This document shows positions 8,834-16,116 of a stretch of DNA of 45,209 bases, piece by piece (position 1 is the first letter of the stretch; each line of letters starts with the position of its first letter). A model generated the notes under the pieces. The model was not told the origin of the DNA. It was given only the letters and a program-made list of their open reading frames with translations, and searched no databases. The DNA is taken from NCBI GenBank assembly GCA_964606975.1, contig CAZSGY010000011.1, positions 1-45,209 on the forward strand, given 5' to 3'. This DNA is from UBA8517 sp964606975. GTDB lineage: Bacteria > Patescibacteriota > Microgenomatia > UBA8517. A program made the position numbers and the translations under genes.

Positions 8834-9411
8834 AGAAAGAAATTTTTTTGGAAAATTTAAAGAGTGAATATAGAAAAACTGAGGCAACTGCCCATCTGAA
8901 AGAATCGGGTTGGGATGAGATTGCCAAAAAGATCGGTACTACGCCCCCTTTCTATAAGCGTTTGTTTTCCCTTACTTTAATGCGGGCATCGCTGGCTGCT
9001 TTTATATTTTTAATTTTGTTTACCGGTGTTTACAGTTTGGCACTGGTTTCATTGCCGGGAGAACTATTTTACCCGGTAAAAATATTATCCGAGAAAGTTG
9101 CCAAGACTGTTTGGGGCAATAATCAGGTTGCGATGGACCACAGGGCAGAGGAAATTATCACCCTGTCACAAAAAGATAAACTAAATACCCAAGAACTTAA
9201 AAAAGTTGTGATCGAATACAAGACAATAGTAGAGAAAGAACAAAAGACGGTACAGACTTCGGAAAAACGCAGAGAAGAATTTGAGAAAAAATTGGACGAT
9301 CATCATTCAAAATTTGACGAAATCGGACGGGAAAACCCTGATATTCAAAAAGAAATCGGGGACGCTACGCATATATCGGAAAAGGAATGGGAGTCAAAAG
9401 ACGGCGATTGA
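8830..9411 (+). CDS. DUF5667-type membrane protein, probable anti-sigma partner
   Basis: Single-pass membrane protein of 193 residues. It has a short cytoplasmic N-terminus (1-50), one transmembrane helix (about 54-76), then an LPGELFYPVKILSEKV stretch (75-90) typical of DUF5667, followed by a long charged helical extracytoplasmic region (about 100-190) rich in Lys/Glu. The four-base ATGA overlap with the ECF sigma gene and the membrane topology suggest an anti-sigma or sensor role. No anti-sigma zinc motif (HxxxCxxC) is present, so the mechanism is unknown. The periplasmic helices could sense envelope state or bind the Pro-rich protein encoded divergently (inference). Confidence 0.75.
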   Translation: MKKEIFLENLKSEYRKTEATAHLKESGWDEIAKKIGTTPPFYKRLFSLTLMRASLAAFIFLILFTGVYSLALVSLPGELFYPVKILSEKVAKTVWGNNQVAMDHRAEEIITLSQKDKLNTQELKKVVIEYKTIVEKEQKTVQTSEKRREEFEKKLDDHHSKFDEIGRENPDIQKEIGDATHISEKEWESKDGD

Positions 9412-9424
9412 AAAAAGCGGAGGG

Positions 9425-9441
9425 TGGTATAAAATAGCTTC
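9425..9441 (+). promoter_or_regulatory. Leaderless promoter of the FKBP gene
   Basis: Extended -10 TGGTATAAA at 9425-9433, then eight bases to the ATG at 9442. An overlapping TAAAAT register leaves six bases. The TGGTATAAAATAGC string is shared with the galE promoter at 19396. Confidence 0.65.
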
Positions 9442-9987
9442 ATGGAAGAGAGTGTGGATAGTCAAAAGACTTCAAAAAATTATCTTTTTGTCGGAATTTT
9501 CCTTTTTTTGCTGATAGTAGCAGGAGGAGCCTTTATCCTTTTTGACAAAAAAGAAACCAATCAGGCATTACAAACTCCCGAACCTTCTGATAATATTACA
9601 AGTGCAACCGAAAATATGTTTGAGGCCGGGTCTCAAAAAGTTGCAACACCAAGCATGAACGTAACCGAATTAGAAATTGAAGACATAAAAATTGGTACGG
9701 GAGAAGTTGCCGTAACGGGTAAGAAAGTTACCGTAAACTATTCGGGCACTCTTACTGACGGGACTAAATTTGATAGTTCCTATGACAGAAACGAACCATT
9801 TTCTTTTACGTTGGGGGTAGGAGAGGTGATTGTCGGTTGGGACAAGGGTGTGGAAGGTATGAAAGTTGGAGGAAAAAGAAAACTGACAATTCCCTCATCA
9901 ATGGCTTATGGCGATGGCGGCATTCCGGGAGCTATTCCGGGAGGTGCAACGCTTATATTTGAGGTTGAACTTTTGAGTGTTGAATAA
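9442..9987 (+). CDS. Membrane-anchored FKBP-type peptidyl-prolyl isomerase
   Basis: Catalyses cis/trans isomerisation of Xaa-Pro bonds outside the membrane. One N-terminal transmembrane anchor (about residues 14-34) and a Ser/Thr/Pro-containing linker lead to a complete FKBP domain (about 76-181). Family landmarks are visible: VTVNYSGTLTDGTKFDSS, FTLGVGEVIVGWDKGVEGMKVGGKRKLTIP, MAYGDGGIPGAIPGGATLIFEVEL. The many proline-rich secreted proteins in this window would be natural clients (inference). The start follows a -10 box directly. The TAA stop overlaps the ATG of the next gene (TAATG), so translation of both is probably coupled. Confidence 0.93.
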   Translation: MEESVDSQKTSKNYLFVGIFLFLLIVAGGAFILFDKKETNQALQTPEPSDNITSATENMFEAGSQKVATPSMNVTELEIEDIKIGTGEVAVTGKKVTVNYSGTLTDGTKFDSSYDRNEPFSFTLGVGEVIVGWDKGVEGMKVGGKRKLTIPSSMAYGDGGIPGAIPGGATLIFEVELLSVE

Positions 9988-10538
9988 TGTCAAAAGCCAA
10001 ATTTGGTAAAAATATTTTAAACATTTTTACCCTGATAATTCCGGTCATTCTGGCAGTCTTAGCATTTTTCCTGGGCAAGGAAATATCGGGTTTGCAAAGT
10101 TTGGGCTACTTGGGAGTATTAATTGCAAACTTGATTGGATCTGCAACCATTGTTTTGCCGGCACCGTCATTTGCTTCAACTATTGCGGTGGGTGCGTTGC
10201 TTAATCCCGCATTGACGGCAACGTTTTCCGCATTCGGTTCGACGATAGGTGAGTTAACGGGATATTTTCTGGGTAGAGGCGGAGGTAAAATTGTCGGGAC
10301 AGGTGGCAAAAATATCGGAAAAATAAAGAAATGGATAGGCGAACACGGGCTTTGGGTAGTATTTGTTTTGGCTGTAATCCCCAACCCGTTATTTGATTTG
10401 GCCGGATTTGTATCCGGGGCATCTCACATTTCCGTTTGGAAATATTTGGCGGTGGTTTTTGCAGGCAAATTAATTAAGTTTTTCATTTTAGCGTATACCG
10501 GCTTCGGGATATTAAAATTTTTTAATTTAGCCTTTTAA
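9987..10538 (+). CDS. VTT-domain (DedA/SNARE-associated-like) membrane protein
   Basis: Integral membrane protein of 183 residues resembling YqaA/DedA proteins, some of which act as undecaprenyl-phosphate or phospholipid flippases. The N-terminal helix pair is followed by the re-entrant core (STIAVGALLNPALTATFSAFGSTIGELTGYFLGRGGG). The VTT landmark region is around residues 120-150 (WVVFVLAVIPNPLFDLAGFVSGASHISVWKYL), where the proline-containing segment usually carries the functional acidic residue. The start overlaps the FKBP stop. Given the glycan genes further right, recycling of polyprenyl carrier lipid is an attractive role but is not shown by the sequence. Confidence 0.8.
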   Translation: MSKAKFGKNILNIFTLIIPVILAVLAFFLGKEISGLQSLGYLGVLIANLIGSATIVLPAPSFASTIAVGALLNPALTATFSAFGSTIGELTGYFLGRGGGKIVGTGGKNIGKIKKWIGEHGLWVVFVLAVIPNPLFDLAGFVSGASHISVWKYLAVVFAGKLIKFFILAYTGFGILKFFNLAF

Positions 10539-10545
10539 CCAATCA

Positions 10546-10566
10546 TGAGATAAAATAGCATTTGCT
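10546..10566 (+). promoter_or_regulatory. Probable promoter of tgt
   Basis: TAAAAT at 10551-10556 lies ten bases before the ATG at 10567, in an ATAAAATAGC context like the FKBP and galE promoters. A TG pair at 10546 suits an extended form in a shifted register. Confidence 0.4.
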
Positions 10567-11673
10567 ATGAGTGCTTCCAGGACTTTTTTTAAATCCAAAT
10601 ACGGAAAATTGCCTTTACCGATATTTTTTCCGGATGCAACCCGAGGTGTTATTAAATCTTTGGATACTTCGGACTTGGAAAGAACAAAAACATTGGGGAT
10701 TTTAGTAAATACTTTTCACCTTTGGCAAGAACTGGGCGGTGGCACCCTGGAAAAATTCGGAGGAATATCAAATTTCATGAATTTTAAAGGTGGTGTAATT
10801 TCTGATTCGGGAGGTTTCCAGGTAATGTCTGTAATCAAATCCGGAAACATAAAAGGGAAGGTTGTCGACGAAGGCGTAATTTTTCACCCCACAAGAAAAA
10901 CAAAAAAAATTCTTACTCCTGAAAAATCTATAGCATTTCAAATGAAACTGGGCACGGATATGGTTGTAGTTTTAGATGATTTTACTTCTCCCAAAGCCAC
11001 TTATGATGAAGCCAAAGAATCGGTTGAGAGAACAATTTTGTGGGCGAGACGCAGTAAGGATGAGTTTTTGAAAATTTGCAAATCAAAAGGTTTGGGCGAC
11101 GACAGACCCTACATCTTGGGAGTGGTTCAGGGAGGAAAATATCAGGACTTAAGAAAAATGTGTGCCGGGGAGCTTGTCAAAATAGGCTTTGACGGACTTG
11201 GGTATGGAGGTTGGCCGATTGATGAAGAGGGCAATTTTGATTTTGAATCCGCAAAAACAATTGCCGAAAATACGCCCAAAGACTACTTTCTTTATGGGTT
11301 GGGGGTCGGAATGCCCGAAGAAGTAGTTGCGCTAAACAAGTTGGGTTTTAATATTTTTGACTGCGTTTTGCCGACGCGTGATGCGCGGCATAAAAGACTT
11401 TATGTATATAACGCCGATTCAATTGAAAACATAGATATTGAAAATGAAAATTTTTATTCTTTCTACACTCCCGATAAAGAAAAATACTTCAAGGATGATT
11501 CTCCTGTAAGCCATGCATGCGATTGTTTGTTATGTAAAAGATACTCAAAGGCCTATCTGGCACATTTATTCAGGATTGGTGATTTTACTGCCGGAAGGTT
11601 AGCCACAATTCACAACTTAAGATTTTATTCCATACTGGTTGACAAGCTCAATCAGAAAAAGCTTGACAAATAA
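10567..11673 (+). CDS. tgt: tRNA-guanine transglycosylase
   Basis: Exchanges guanine for a queuosine precursor at the wobble position of GUN-anticodon tRNAs. The 368-residue barrel keeps the catalytic features: D80 in ISDSGGFQ (general base region), GVVQGG at about 185-190, the nucleophile D265 in FDCVLPTR, and a zinc site C318, C320, C323 with H349 (CDCLLC and ATIHN). The segment after PTR reads DARHKR, where most bacterial enzymes have NARNGH-like residues, and the N-terminus is diverged (ATRGVIKSLDTSD). No queuosine precursor genes are visible here, so salvage of the base or precursor is possible (inference). Confidence 0.93.
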   Translation: MSASRTFFKSKYGKLPLPIFFPDATRGVIKSLDTSDLERTKTLGILVNTFHLWQELGGGTLEKFGGISNFMNFKGGVISDSGGFQVMSVIKSGNIKGKVVDEGVIFHPTRKTKKILTPEKSIAFQMKLGTDMVVVLDDFTSPKATYDEAKESVERTILWARRSKDEFLKICKSKGLGDDRPYILGVVQGGKYQDLRKMCAGELVKIGFDGLGYGGWPIDEEGNFDFESAKTIAENTPKDYFLYGLGVGMPEEVVALNKLGFNIFDCVLPTRDARHKRLYVYNADSIENIDIENENFYSFYTPDKEKYFKDDSPVSHACDCLLCKRYSKAYLAHLFRIGDFTAGRLATIHNLRFYSILVDKLNQKKLDK

Positions 11674-11703
11674 CTAACTAAATGATTATACTTGCGCACA
11701 ACG
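11663..11703 (+). promoter_or_regulatory. Consensus promoter of the LytR_C gene
   Basis: A perfect -35 TTGACA at 11663-11668, inside the end of tgt, is separated by 18 bases from a -10 TATACT at 11687-11692. The ATG at 11704 follows 11 bases later, so the leader is about 4-5 nucleotides. This is the clearest two-box promoter in the window. Confidence 0.7.
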
Positions 11704-12327
11704 ATGGAAGAGACACAAAATCAATCTCAGGGATTTTCTCAGGACACTCCACAACAGGATAAAGGAGTTTCATTTCCCACGGTCGGTGAACAAAATAAAG
11801 GCGGAGGAGCAAAGACACTTTTAATAATCGGAATTTTAGCGTTGATTGGAATTTTAGGTTATGTAATTTATAGAAGTGCTTCTGAGGAAGGTACCGGAGA
11901 GCTTGCCGAACCAACTCCTTATGAAAACACGGCCATTCCGGTCGAAGAACCAACACCAGTCCCTTCTTCCTCACCATCAGCCAGTCCGTCGGCAACAGCT
12001 GACAAAACAAAAGTTAAGATTCAAGTTCAAAACGGAACTGGAATCACAGGGGAAGCTGCTTATTTGCAGAATATCCTTAAGGCAATGGGTTACACCAATG
12101 TTACAGTAGGTAATTCTCCCACCCAGGACGAAACGGAAACTACGGTTAGTTTTGCCAGTTCAGTTTCAAGCGACATGGTAAGTGAAATCACCTCAAAACT
12201 TAATGCCACCTATCAGACCGTTACTAAAACAAGTTCGACAAGTACTGCCTACGACGTAGTGATCGTTACCGGTCTTAGAAAAGGCGCCACCGCCAAACCT
12301 TCTGCTTCACCAACAGCAACTCCATAA
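11704..12327 (+). CDS. Membrane-anchored LytR_C-domain envelope protein
   Basis: A 207-residue protein with a cytoplasmic Gln-rich N-terminus (1-36), one transmembrane helix (about 37-58), a Pro/Ser/Thr linker (about 66-98), then a LytR_C-like domain (about 103-190, VQNGTGITGEAAYLQNIL followed by a second beta-alpha unit) and a short PSASPTATP tail. LytR_C domains occur in cell-envelope proteins and at the ends of LCP ligases. Here the domain stands alone, so a wall-binding or scaffold role is more likely than catalysis. The open frame begins at a TTG at 11692, but that lies within the promoter, so the ATG at 11704 is preferred. Confidence 0.8.
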   Translation: MEETQNQSQGFSQDTPQQDKGVSFPTVGEQNKGGGAKTLLIIGILALIGILGYVIYRSASEEGTGELAEPTPYENTAIPVEEPTPVPSSSPSASPSATADKTKVKIQVQNGTGITGEAAYLQNILKAMGYTNVTVGNSPTQDETETTVSFASSVSSDMVSEITSKLNATYQTVTKTSSTSTAYDVVIVTGLRKGATAKPSASPTATP

Positions 12328-12334
12328 ATTCAAG

Positions 12335-12370
12335 CTGACTTACTTTGCACCCGTGTTAAAATAAACTGAT
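12335..12370 (+). promoter_or_regulatory. Leaderless promoter of the two-helix membrane protein
   Basis: CTGACT (12335-12340), a 16-base spacer and an extended -10 TGTTAAAAT (12354-12362), then eight bases to the ATG at 12371. The same nonamer precedes trmD on the other strand. Confidence 0.6.
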
Positions 12371-12832
12371 ATGGGTGATGTAATCAAAACTCTCACGGGT
12401 GACTTCAATTTTCATATAGGAAAGTTAAATTTACCCGTTCCTTATTGGCAGGCAATCGCCGTTGTGGTGCTCATCTTTGTTTTGATAGTAATGATGGCCA
12501 AATACAGGAGACATACTGCTGACTGGTCACTAAAAGGTGCGGTTTTCGGAGTTTTTTTTGGTTTCCTTTTGGCACTTATTTTAGAGGGGTTTTTAATAAT
12601 TGGCGGCAAGACTGCATTAACTTCGGTTTTGGGTTGGAAAAATCCTCCGCCGGCAATAGTATCGGCGTTGGATTCGGGAAAATCAAAGCTGGTGCAGGTT
12701 TTAGGAATAGATACAGCCCAGATTCCCTCGTCTTTTGCCAAGGACAGTGCGAGTGTGGATGAGGCCGTAAAAATGCTGCAAAATTTAAGTCCCTCCGACA
12801 GTTATCAAGTTCAGGCAATTTTTTGTAAGTAA
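12371..12832 (+). CDS. Conserved-style membrane protein of unknown function
   Basis: Not recognised. The 153-residue product starts with a short polar stretch, has two transmembrane helices (about residues 27-44 and 55-78) separated by a basic loop (KYRRHTADW), and ends in a soluble region of about 75 residues with a lone Cys near the C-terminus. It has its own promoter directly before the ATG and sits between the LytR_C protein and RF2. Nothing indicates a specific function. Confidence 0.65.
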   Translation: MGDVIKTLTGDFNFHIGKLNLPVPYWQAIAVVVLIFVLIVMMAKYRRHTADWSLKGAVFGVFFGFLLALILEGFLIIGGKTALTSVLGWKNPPPAIVSALDSGKSKLVQVLGIDTAQIPSSFAKDSASVDEAVKMLQNLSPSDSYQVQAIFCK

Positions 12833-12844
12833 ACCAAGCCTGCC

Positions 12845-12879
12845 TTTGTCTTTTGGGCATCTTTAGCTATACTTCAAGT
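12845..12879 (+). promoter_or_regulatory. Leaderless promoter of prfB
   Basis: TTGTCT (12846-12851) and TATACT (12868-12873) are separated by 16 bases. Six bases follow before the ATG at 12880. No ribosome binding site is present. Confidence 0.65.
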
Positions 12880-13929
12880 ATGCAAGAAAAAATTTCAGAT
12901 CTCTGGCAACGTTTGGAAAAACTTAAAGAGGTAATTAAACTTCCGCTAAAGCAGGAGAAAATTAAACAGTTGGAGGCAGAAGTTTCCGACCCGAATCTTT
13001 GGAGTGATCCCGATAATGCAAGAAATGTCACACAGGAGCTTTCTGATTTAAAAAAGGAACTGGAAAGTATCACAGACCTTTCTGAAACACTGGAGATTTT
13101 AAAACAGGTTGAAGACGAATCCGAAGCGGCCAAAGCCGAAAAAGAGTTGGCCGAACTGGAACTGATGTCTTATTTATCCGGTGATTACGACAGTAAAAAT
13201 GCCTTGGTTTCAATACATGCAGGACAAGGGGGGACTGAAGCTATGGACTGGACAGGAATGCTTTACCGGATGTATCTGAGATTTTGCGAGAGAAGAGGTT
13301 GGAGTACTGAAGGAATTGATTATACTGCGGGTGAAGAAGCGGGTATTAAAAGCGTTACATTCAAAGTCGTGGGACGCTATGCCTATGGTTATCTTAAAAA
13401 CGAGGCCGGGACTCACAGACTAGTTCGACAATCTCCGTTTAACGCCGATAAATTAAGGCAGACGTCGTTTGCACTTGTTGAAGTAATGCCTGAGCTTGAA
13501 GAAACGGACATGAAAGACATACAAATTAAAGATGAGGATTTGGATTGGCAATTTATCCATGCGGGCGGACACGGCGGACAAAATGTCAACAAAGTTGCAA
13601 CCGCAGTCAGGTTGACCCATATCCCGTCAGGAATTGTAATTACAGCTTCGACTGAGCGTTTTCAAGAGCAAAACAGAAAGATCGCCCTAGATTTATTGAG
13701 AGGTAAACTTTGGTTAAGACAGCAAGAAATAGCCAAGGGTTTAAAGAAAGAATTAAAGGGAGACTATCGGCCGGCATCCTGGGGGACTCAAATACGCTCA
13801 TACGTTCTCCATCCCTATAAAATGGTGAAAGATTTAAGGACAGAGGTTGAAACGGGCAACACAGAGGCGGTTCTAAACGGTGAAATTGATGAGTTTATCG
13901 ACGAGGAATTAAAGCTAGTGTTGCGTTAA
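12880..13929 (+). CDS. prfB: Peptide chain release factor 2
   Basis: RF2 releases finished proteins at UGA and UAA codons. The 349-residue product has an N-terminal helical domain, the stop-recognition tripeptide S185-P186-F187 that marks RF2 rather than RF1, and the peptidyl-hydrolysis GGQ at 232-234 within HAGGHGGQNVNK. The frame opens upstream at a TTG (12853), but the ATG at 12880 follows the -10 box and gives the standard N-terminus. There is no in-frame UGA near codon 25, so the programmed +1 frameshift that autoregulates RF2 in many bacteria is absent. Its presence shows UGA is a stop codon in this genome. Confidence 0.96.
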   Translation: MQEKISDLWQRLEKLKEVIKLPLKQEKIKQLEAEVSDPNLWSDPDNARNVTQELSDLKKELESITDLSETLEILKQVEDESEAAKAEKELAELELMSYLSGDYDSKNALVSIHAGQGGTEAMDWTGMLYRMYLRFCERRGWSTEGIDYTAGEEAGIKSVTFKVVGRYAYGYLKNEAGTHRLVRQSPFNADKLRQTSFALVEVMPELEETDMKDIQIKDEDLDWQFIHAGGHGGQNVNKVATAVRLTHIPSGIVITASTERFQEQNRKIALDLLRGKLWLRQQEIAKGLKKELKGDYRPASWGTQIRSYVLHPYKMVKDLRTEVETGNTEAVLNGEIDEFIDEELKLVLR

Positions 13930-13956
13930 TAGTTTTTTTAATGGTATATTGGGTTT
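13921..13956 (+). promoter_or_regulatory. Leaderless promoter of the OB-like protein gene
   Basis: TTGCGT (13921-13926), an 18-base spacer and an extended -10 TGGTATATT (13942-13950), then six bases to the ATG at 13957. Confidence 0.65.
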
Positions 13957-14361
13957 ATGCAACCGAGCCGCAAAAGTGTTTTTCCTTTTATAGCAGGCGC
14001 TTTCCTGGTGGTATTGGCGGGAGTGATAACTGCATGGATACTTTCAGCTAAGGTAATAAATGGTACGGACAAAGCTGCGCCGGGGGTTACTGCTACTTCA
14101 AAAGAGGCGGGCAAATTAGATCCGAATGTTAAATATGACACTGCCAGTGGCGTTTTAGAAAAAGGCGGAATTAATGGTGAGGGAACTTACCATTTGTCCC
14201 GAAACGGCGGCAGTACTGCCAAAGACGTTGCCTTAACATCAAGCACTGTTGATTTGGCTACGTTTGTCGGTAAAAAAGTCGATATTTGGGGAGAAACTAT
14301 ATCTTCAACTAGACCTGGTGGCTGGCTAATGGACGTTGCCAAAATACAAACCGCCGATTAA
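13957..14361 (+). CDS. Membrane-anchored small protein with OB-like C-terminal domain
   Basis: A 134-residue protein with an N-terminal signal anchor (about residues 8-30) and a compact extracytoplasmic domain. The last 50 residues (VALTSSTVDLATFVGKKVDIWGETI, then GGWLMDVAKIQ) have the strand pattern of a small OB-fold, as seen in short secreted proteins of related bacteria; this match is by pattern only. No lipobox Cys is present. It lies between prfB and the ftsEX unit, with its own promoter, and could belong to the envelope machinery that follows (inference). Confidence 0.65.
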   Translation: MQPSRKSVFPFIAGAFLVVLAGVITAWILSAKVINGTDKAAPGVTATSKEAGKLDPNVKYDTASGVLEKGGINGEGTYHLSRNGGSTAKDVALTSSTVDLATFVGKKVDIWGETISSTRPGGWLMDVAKIQTAD

Positions 14362-14382
14362 TTTCTTTTACCGGCTTAACTG

Positions 14383-14425
14383 TTGTGAATTCGGTTTTCA
14401 CCTGATACGCTGAATTATTCAAATT
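14383..14425 (+). promoter_or_regulatory. Candidate promoter of the ftsEX unit
   Basis: TTGTGA (14383-14388), a 17-base spacer and TACGCT (14406-14411) with an upstream TG at 14403. The ATG is 14 bases further on. An imperfect inverted repeat (GTGAA with TTCAC, 14385-14401) overlaps the -35 region. Confidence 0.4.
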
Positions 14426-15193
14426 ATGTCACAGGAAGAATCCAAGTTAATAAGTTTTAAGAATGTAGCCAAGGCTTATGGTTCTGTGATTGCCCTAAGC
14501 GATATTTCATTTGATATAAAAAAGGGTGAATTTGTTTTCATCACGGGGCAATCCGGTGCCGGAAAAACCACGATTCTGAAATTAATATTGGGTGAAATTC
14601 TTCCCTCAAAAGGTGATGTAATAGTCGATAGTGTAAATATTATTAATTTGAGCGATAAGAATTTACCGTCTTATCGGCAAAAAATCGGTGTTATCTTTCA
14701 GGATTTTAAGGTGCTTCCCGACCGTACTGTTTATGAAAATGTGGCCGTGGCTCTGGCTGTGATCGGACTTCCGGAATCTCAATGGGAAGATAGAGTCAAA
14801 CACATTTTAAGACTGGTTGGTTTATCCAGGCAAACAAATCTTTTCCCGTCACAATTATCAGGGGGAGAACTGCAGCGGGTATCTTTGGCCAGAGCACTGT
14901 CTATAAATCCTAAGATTATTTTAGCAGATGAACCCACAGGCAATTTGGATTGGGAAACATCAGATAATCTTATGCAGCTTTTGGAAAAAATTAACAAAGA
15001 AGGAAAAACAATAATAATGGCTACTCACAATATGGAAATCGTAAATAAACACAAAAAGCGGGTCATTCACATTGAGAATAAAAAAGAAGAGAAAAAAACA
15101 ACGCCGGAAGAAAATGAACATTCTGAAAAAGAGAAAGAACATCCTTCGGATGAGAAAGAACATCCTTCGGATGATAGAATAAAGGAGAAATGA
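14426..15193 (+). CDS. ftsE: Cell-division ATP-binding protein FtsE
   Basis: Cytoplasmic ABC ATPase that, with FtsX, drives wall hydrolase activity at the division site. Walker A GQSGAGKTT is at 41-49, the Q-loop Gln at 92, signature LSGGE at 144-148, Walker B IILADEP at 164-170 and the H-loop His at 201. It is longer than typical FtsE (255 versus about 220-230 residues) because of a highly charged tail from residue 219 on, which contains the EKEHPSD unit twice. The stop overlaps the ftsX start (ATGA). Confidence 0.95.
   Translation: MSQEESKLISFKNVAKAYGSVIALSDISFDIKKGEFVFITGQSGAGKTTILKLILGEILPSKGDVIVDSVNIINLSDKNLPSYRQKIGVIFQDFKVLPDRTVYENVAVALAVIGLPESQWEDRVKHILRLVGLSRQTNLFPSQLSGGELQRVSLARALSINPKIILADEPTGNLDWETSDNLMQLLEKINKEGKTIIMATHNMEIVNKHKKRVIHIENKKEEKKTTPEENEHSEKEKEHPSDEKEHPSDDRIKEK
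15131..15172 (+). repeat. Perfect 21-bp tandem duplication in the ftsE tail
   Basis: Positions 15131-15151 are repeated exactly at 15152-15172, giving Glu-Lys-Glu-His-Pro-Ser-Asp twice. Each copy contains the small hairpin ATCC-TTC-GGAT. Confidence 0.9.
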
Positions 15194-16104
15194 ACACACA
15201 CTATAAAACTGCCTGGGGGTATGTCAGACGCTCGCCGTTTCAATCTTTGGCGGTAACTTTTGTGCTCACTTTGACATTTTTTGTCGCTACAGTTGTTTCT
15301 GCACTTGTCTACTCCTCTTCAAAAATGCTTACTTATTTTGAAACGAGACCGCAAATAATCGCTTTTCTCAAAAATGATGTGACTGATACCGAAGTGGCAG
15401 ATTTACAGCACAGATTGGAAGCAAATCCCCAGATTGGCAATGTAAAGTATGTCAGCAAGGAAGAAGCCCTTTCTATATATCAGGATGCAACAAGCGACAA
15501 TCCGCTATTGGGTCAACTGGTTAGCCCCTCAATTTTCCCGGCTTCATTGGAGTTTTCGGTAACCGATCTTTCCTATGCCCAAGACGCAGTGGATAGTGTA
15601 AAAGCAGAAGGTATTGTTGATTCAGTCGGTTTTACGGCCGCAATCGGAGGTGAAGACAGTCTAAATGATGTTATAGGGAGGCTCAAAACGGTAACAAATT
15701 ATGTGAGAATTGGTGGAGTTATTTTTGCCGCTCTTTTGGCAATTTCCTCGTTAGTTGTCCTTTTGGTGATCACGGGAATGCGTGTTGTGGGAAGGCGTGA
15801 AGAGGTCGAGATTTTAAATCTCATCGGAGCTACCAAAAGTTTTATTAGAAGTCCTTTGGTAATTGAGGCTTTAATATATTCCATAACCGGCGTAATTGTG
15901 GGTTGGGCTATCGCCTTTATAGCAATTCTTTACCTTTCGCCATCAATTATTTCTTATTTCGAAGGCATTCCGATTTTACCCAAAGACGCATTGGGTCTTT
16001 TTGAGTTGTTTGGTGTGATTTTGGGGATTGAGCTTTTGGTAGGAGCAATTTTGGCATTTACCGGAAGTCTCTTGACAGTCTCTAGGGTCAAAAAAGTGAG
16101 GTGA
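15190..16104 (+). CDS. ftsX: Cell-division protein FtsX
   Basis: Membrane subunit of the FtsEX complex, 304 residues. Topology matches the family: a short cytoplasmic N-terminus, first transmembrane helix (about 20-43), a large extracytoplasmic loop (about 44-170) that would contact the hydrolase, then three helices (about 172-196, 222-245 and 275-298). The cytoplasmic segment REEVEILNLIGATKSFIRSPLVIEAL is the typical FtsX coupling region. AAAGGAG precedes the ATG by only two bases, unusually close for a Shine-Dalgarno, but the ATGA overlap with ftsE makes translational coupling likely. Confidence 0.95.
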   Translation: MNTHYKTAWGYVRRSPFQSLAVTFVLTLTFFVATVVSALVYSSSKMLTYFETRPQIIAFLKNDVTDTEVADLQHRLEANPQIGNVKYVSKEEALSIYQDATSDNPLLGQLVSPSIFPASLEFSVTDLSYAQDAVDSVKAEGIVDSVGFTAAIGGEDSLNDVIGRLKTVTNYVRIGGVIFAALLAISSLVVLLVITGMRVVGRREEVEILNLIGATKSFIRSPLVIEALIYSITGVIVGWAIAFIAILYLSPSIISYFEGIPILPKDALGLFELFGVILGIELLVGAILAFTGSLLTVSRVKKVR

Positions 16105-16116
16105 GTTTGTTTTAAG

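Noticed and set aside
12853..12879. Upstream TTG as the start of prfB
   Set aside because: It lies across the promoter and adds residues not found in RF2; the ATG at 12880 after the -10 box gives the normal N-terminus.
14385..14401. GTGAATTCGGTTTTCAC before ftsE as a third copy of the TrpR-like operator
   Set aside because: Only the outer GTGAA/TTCAC bases pair and the core differs from TGATTCGAATCA, so similarity is too weak to claim the same site.
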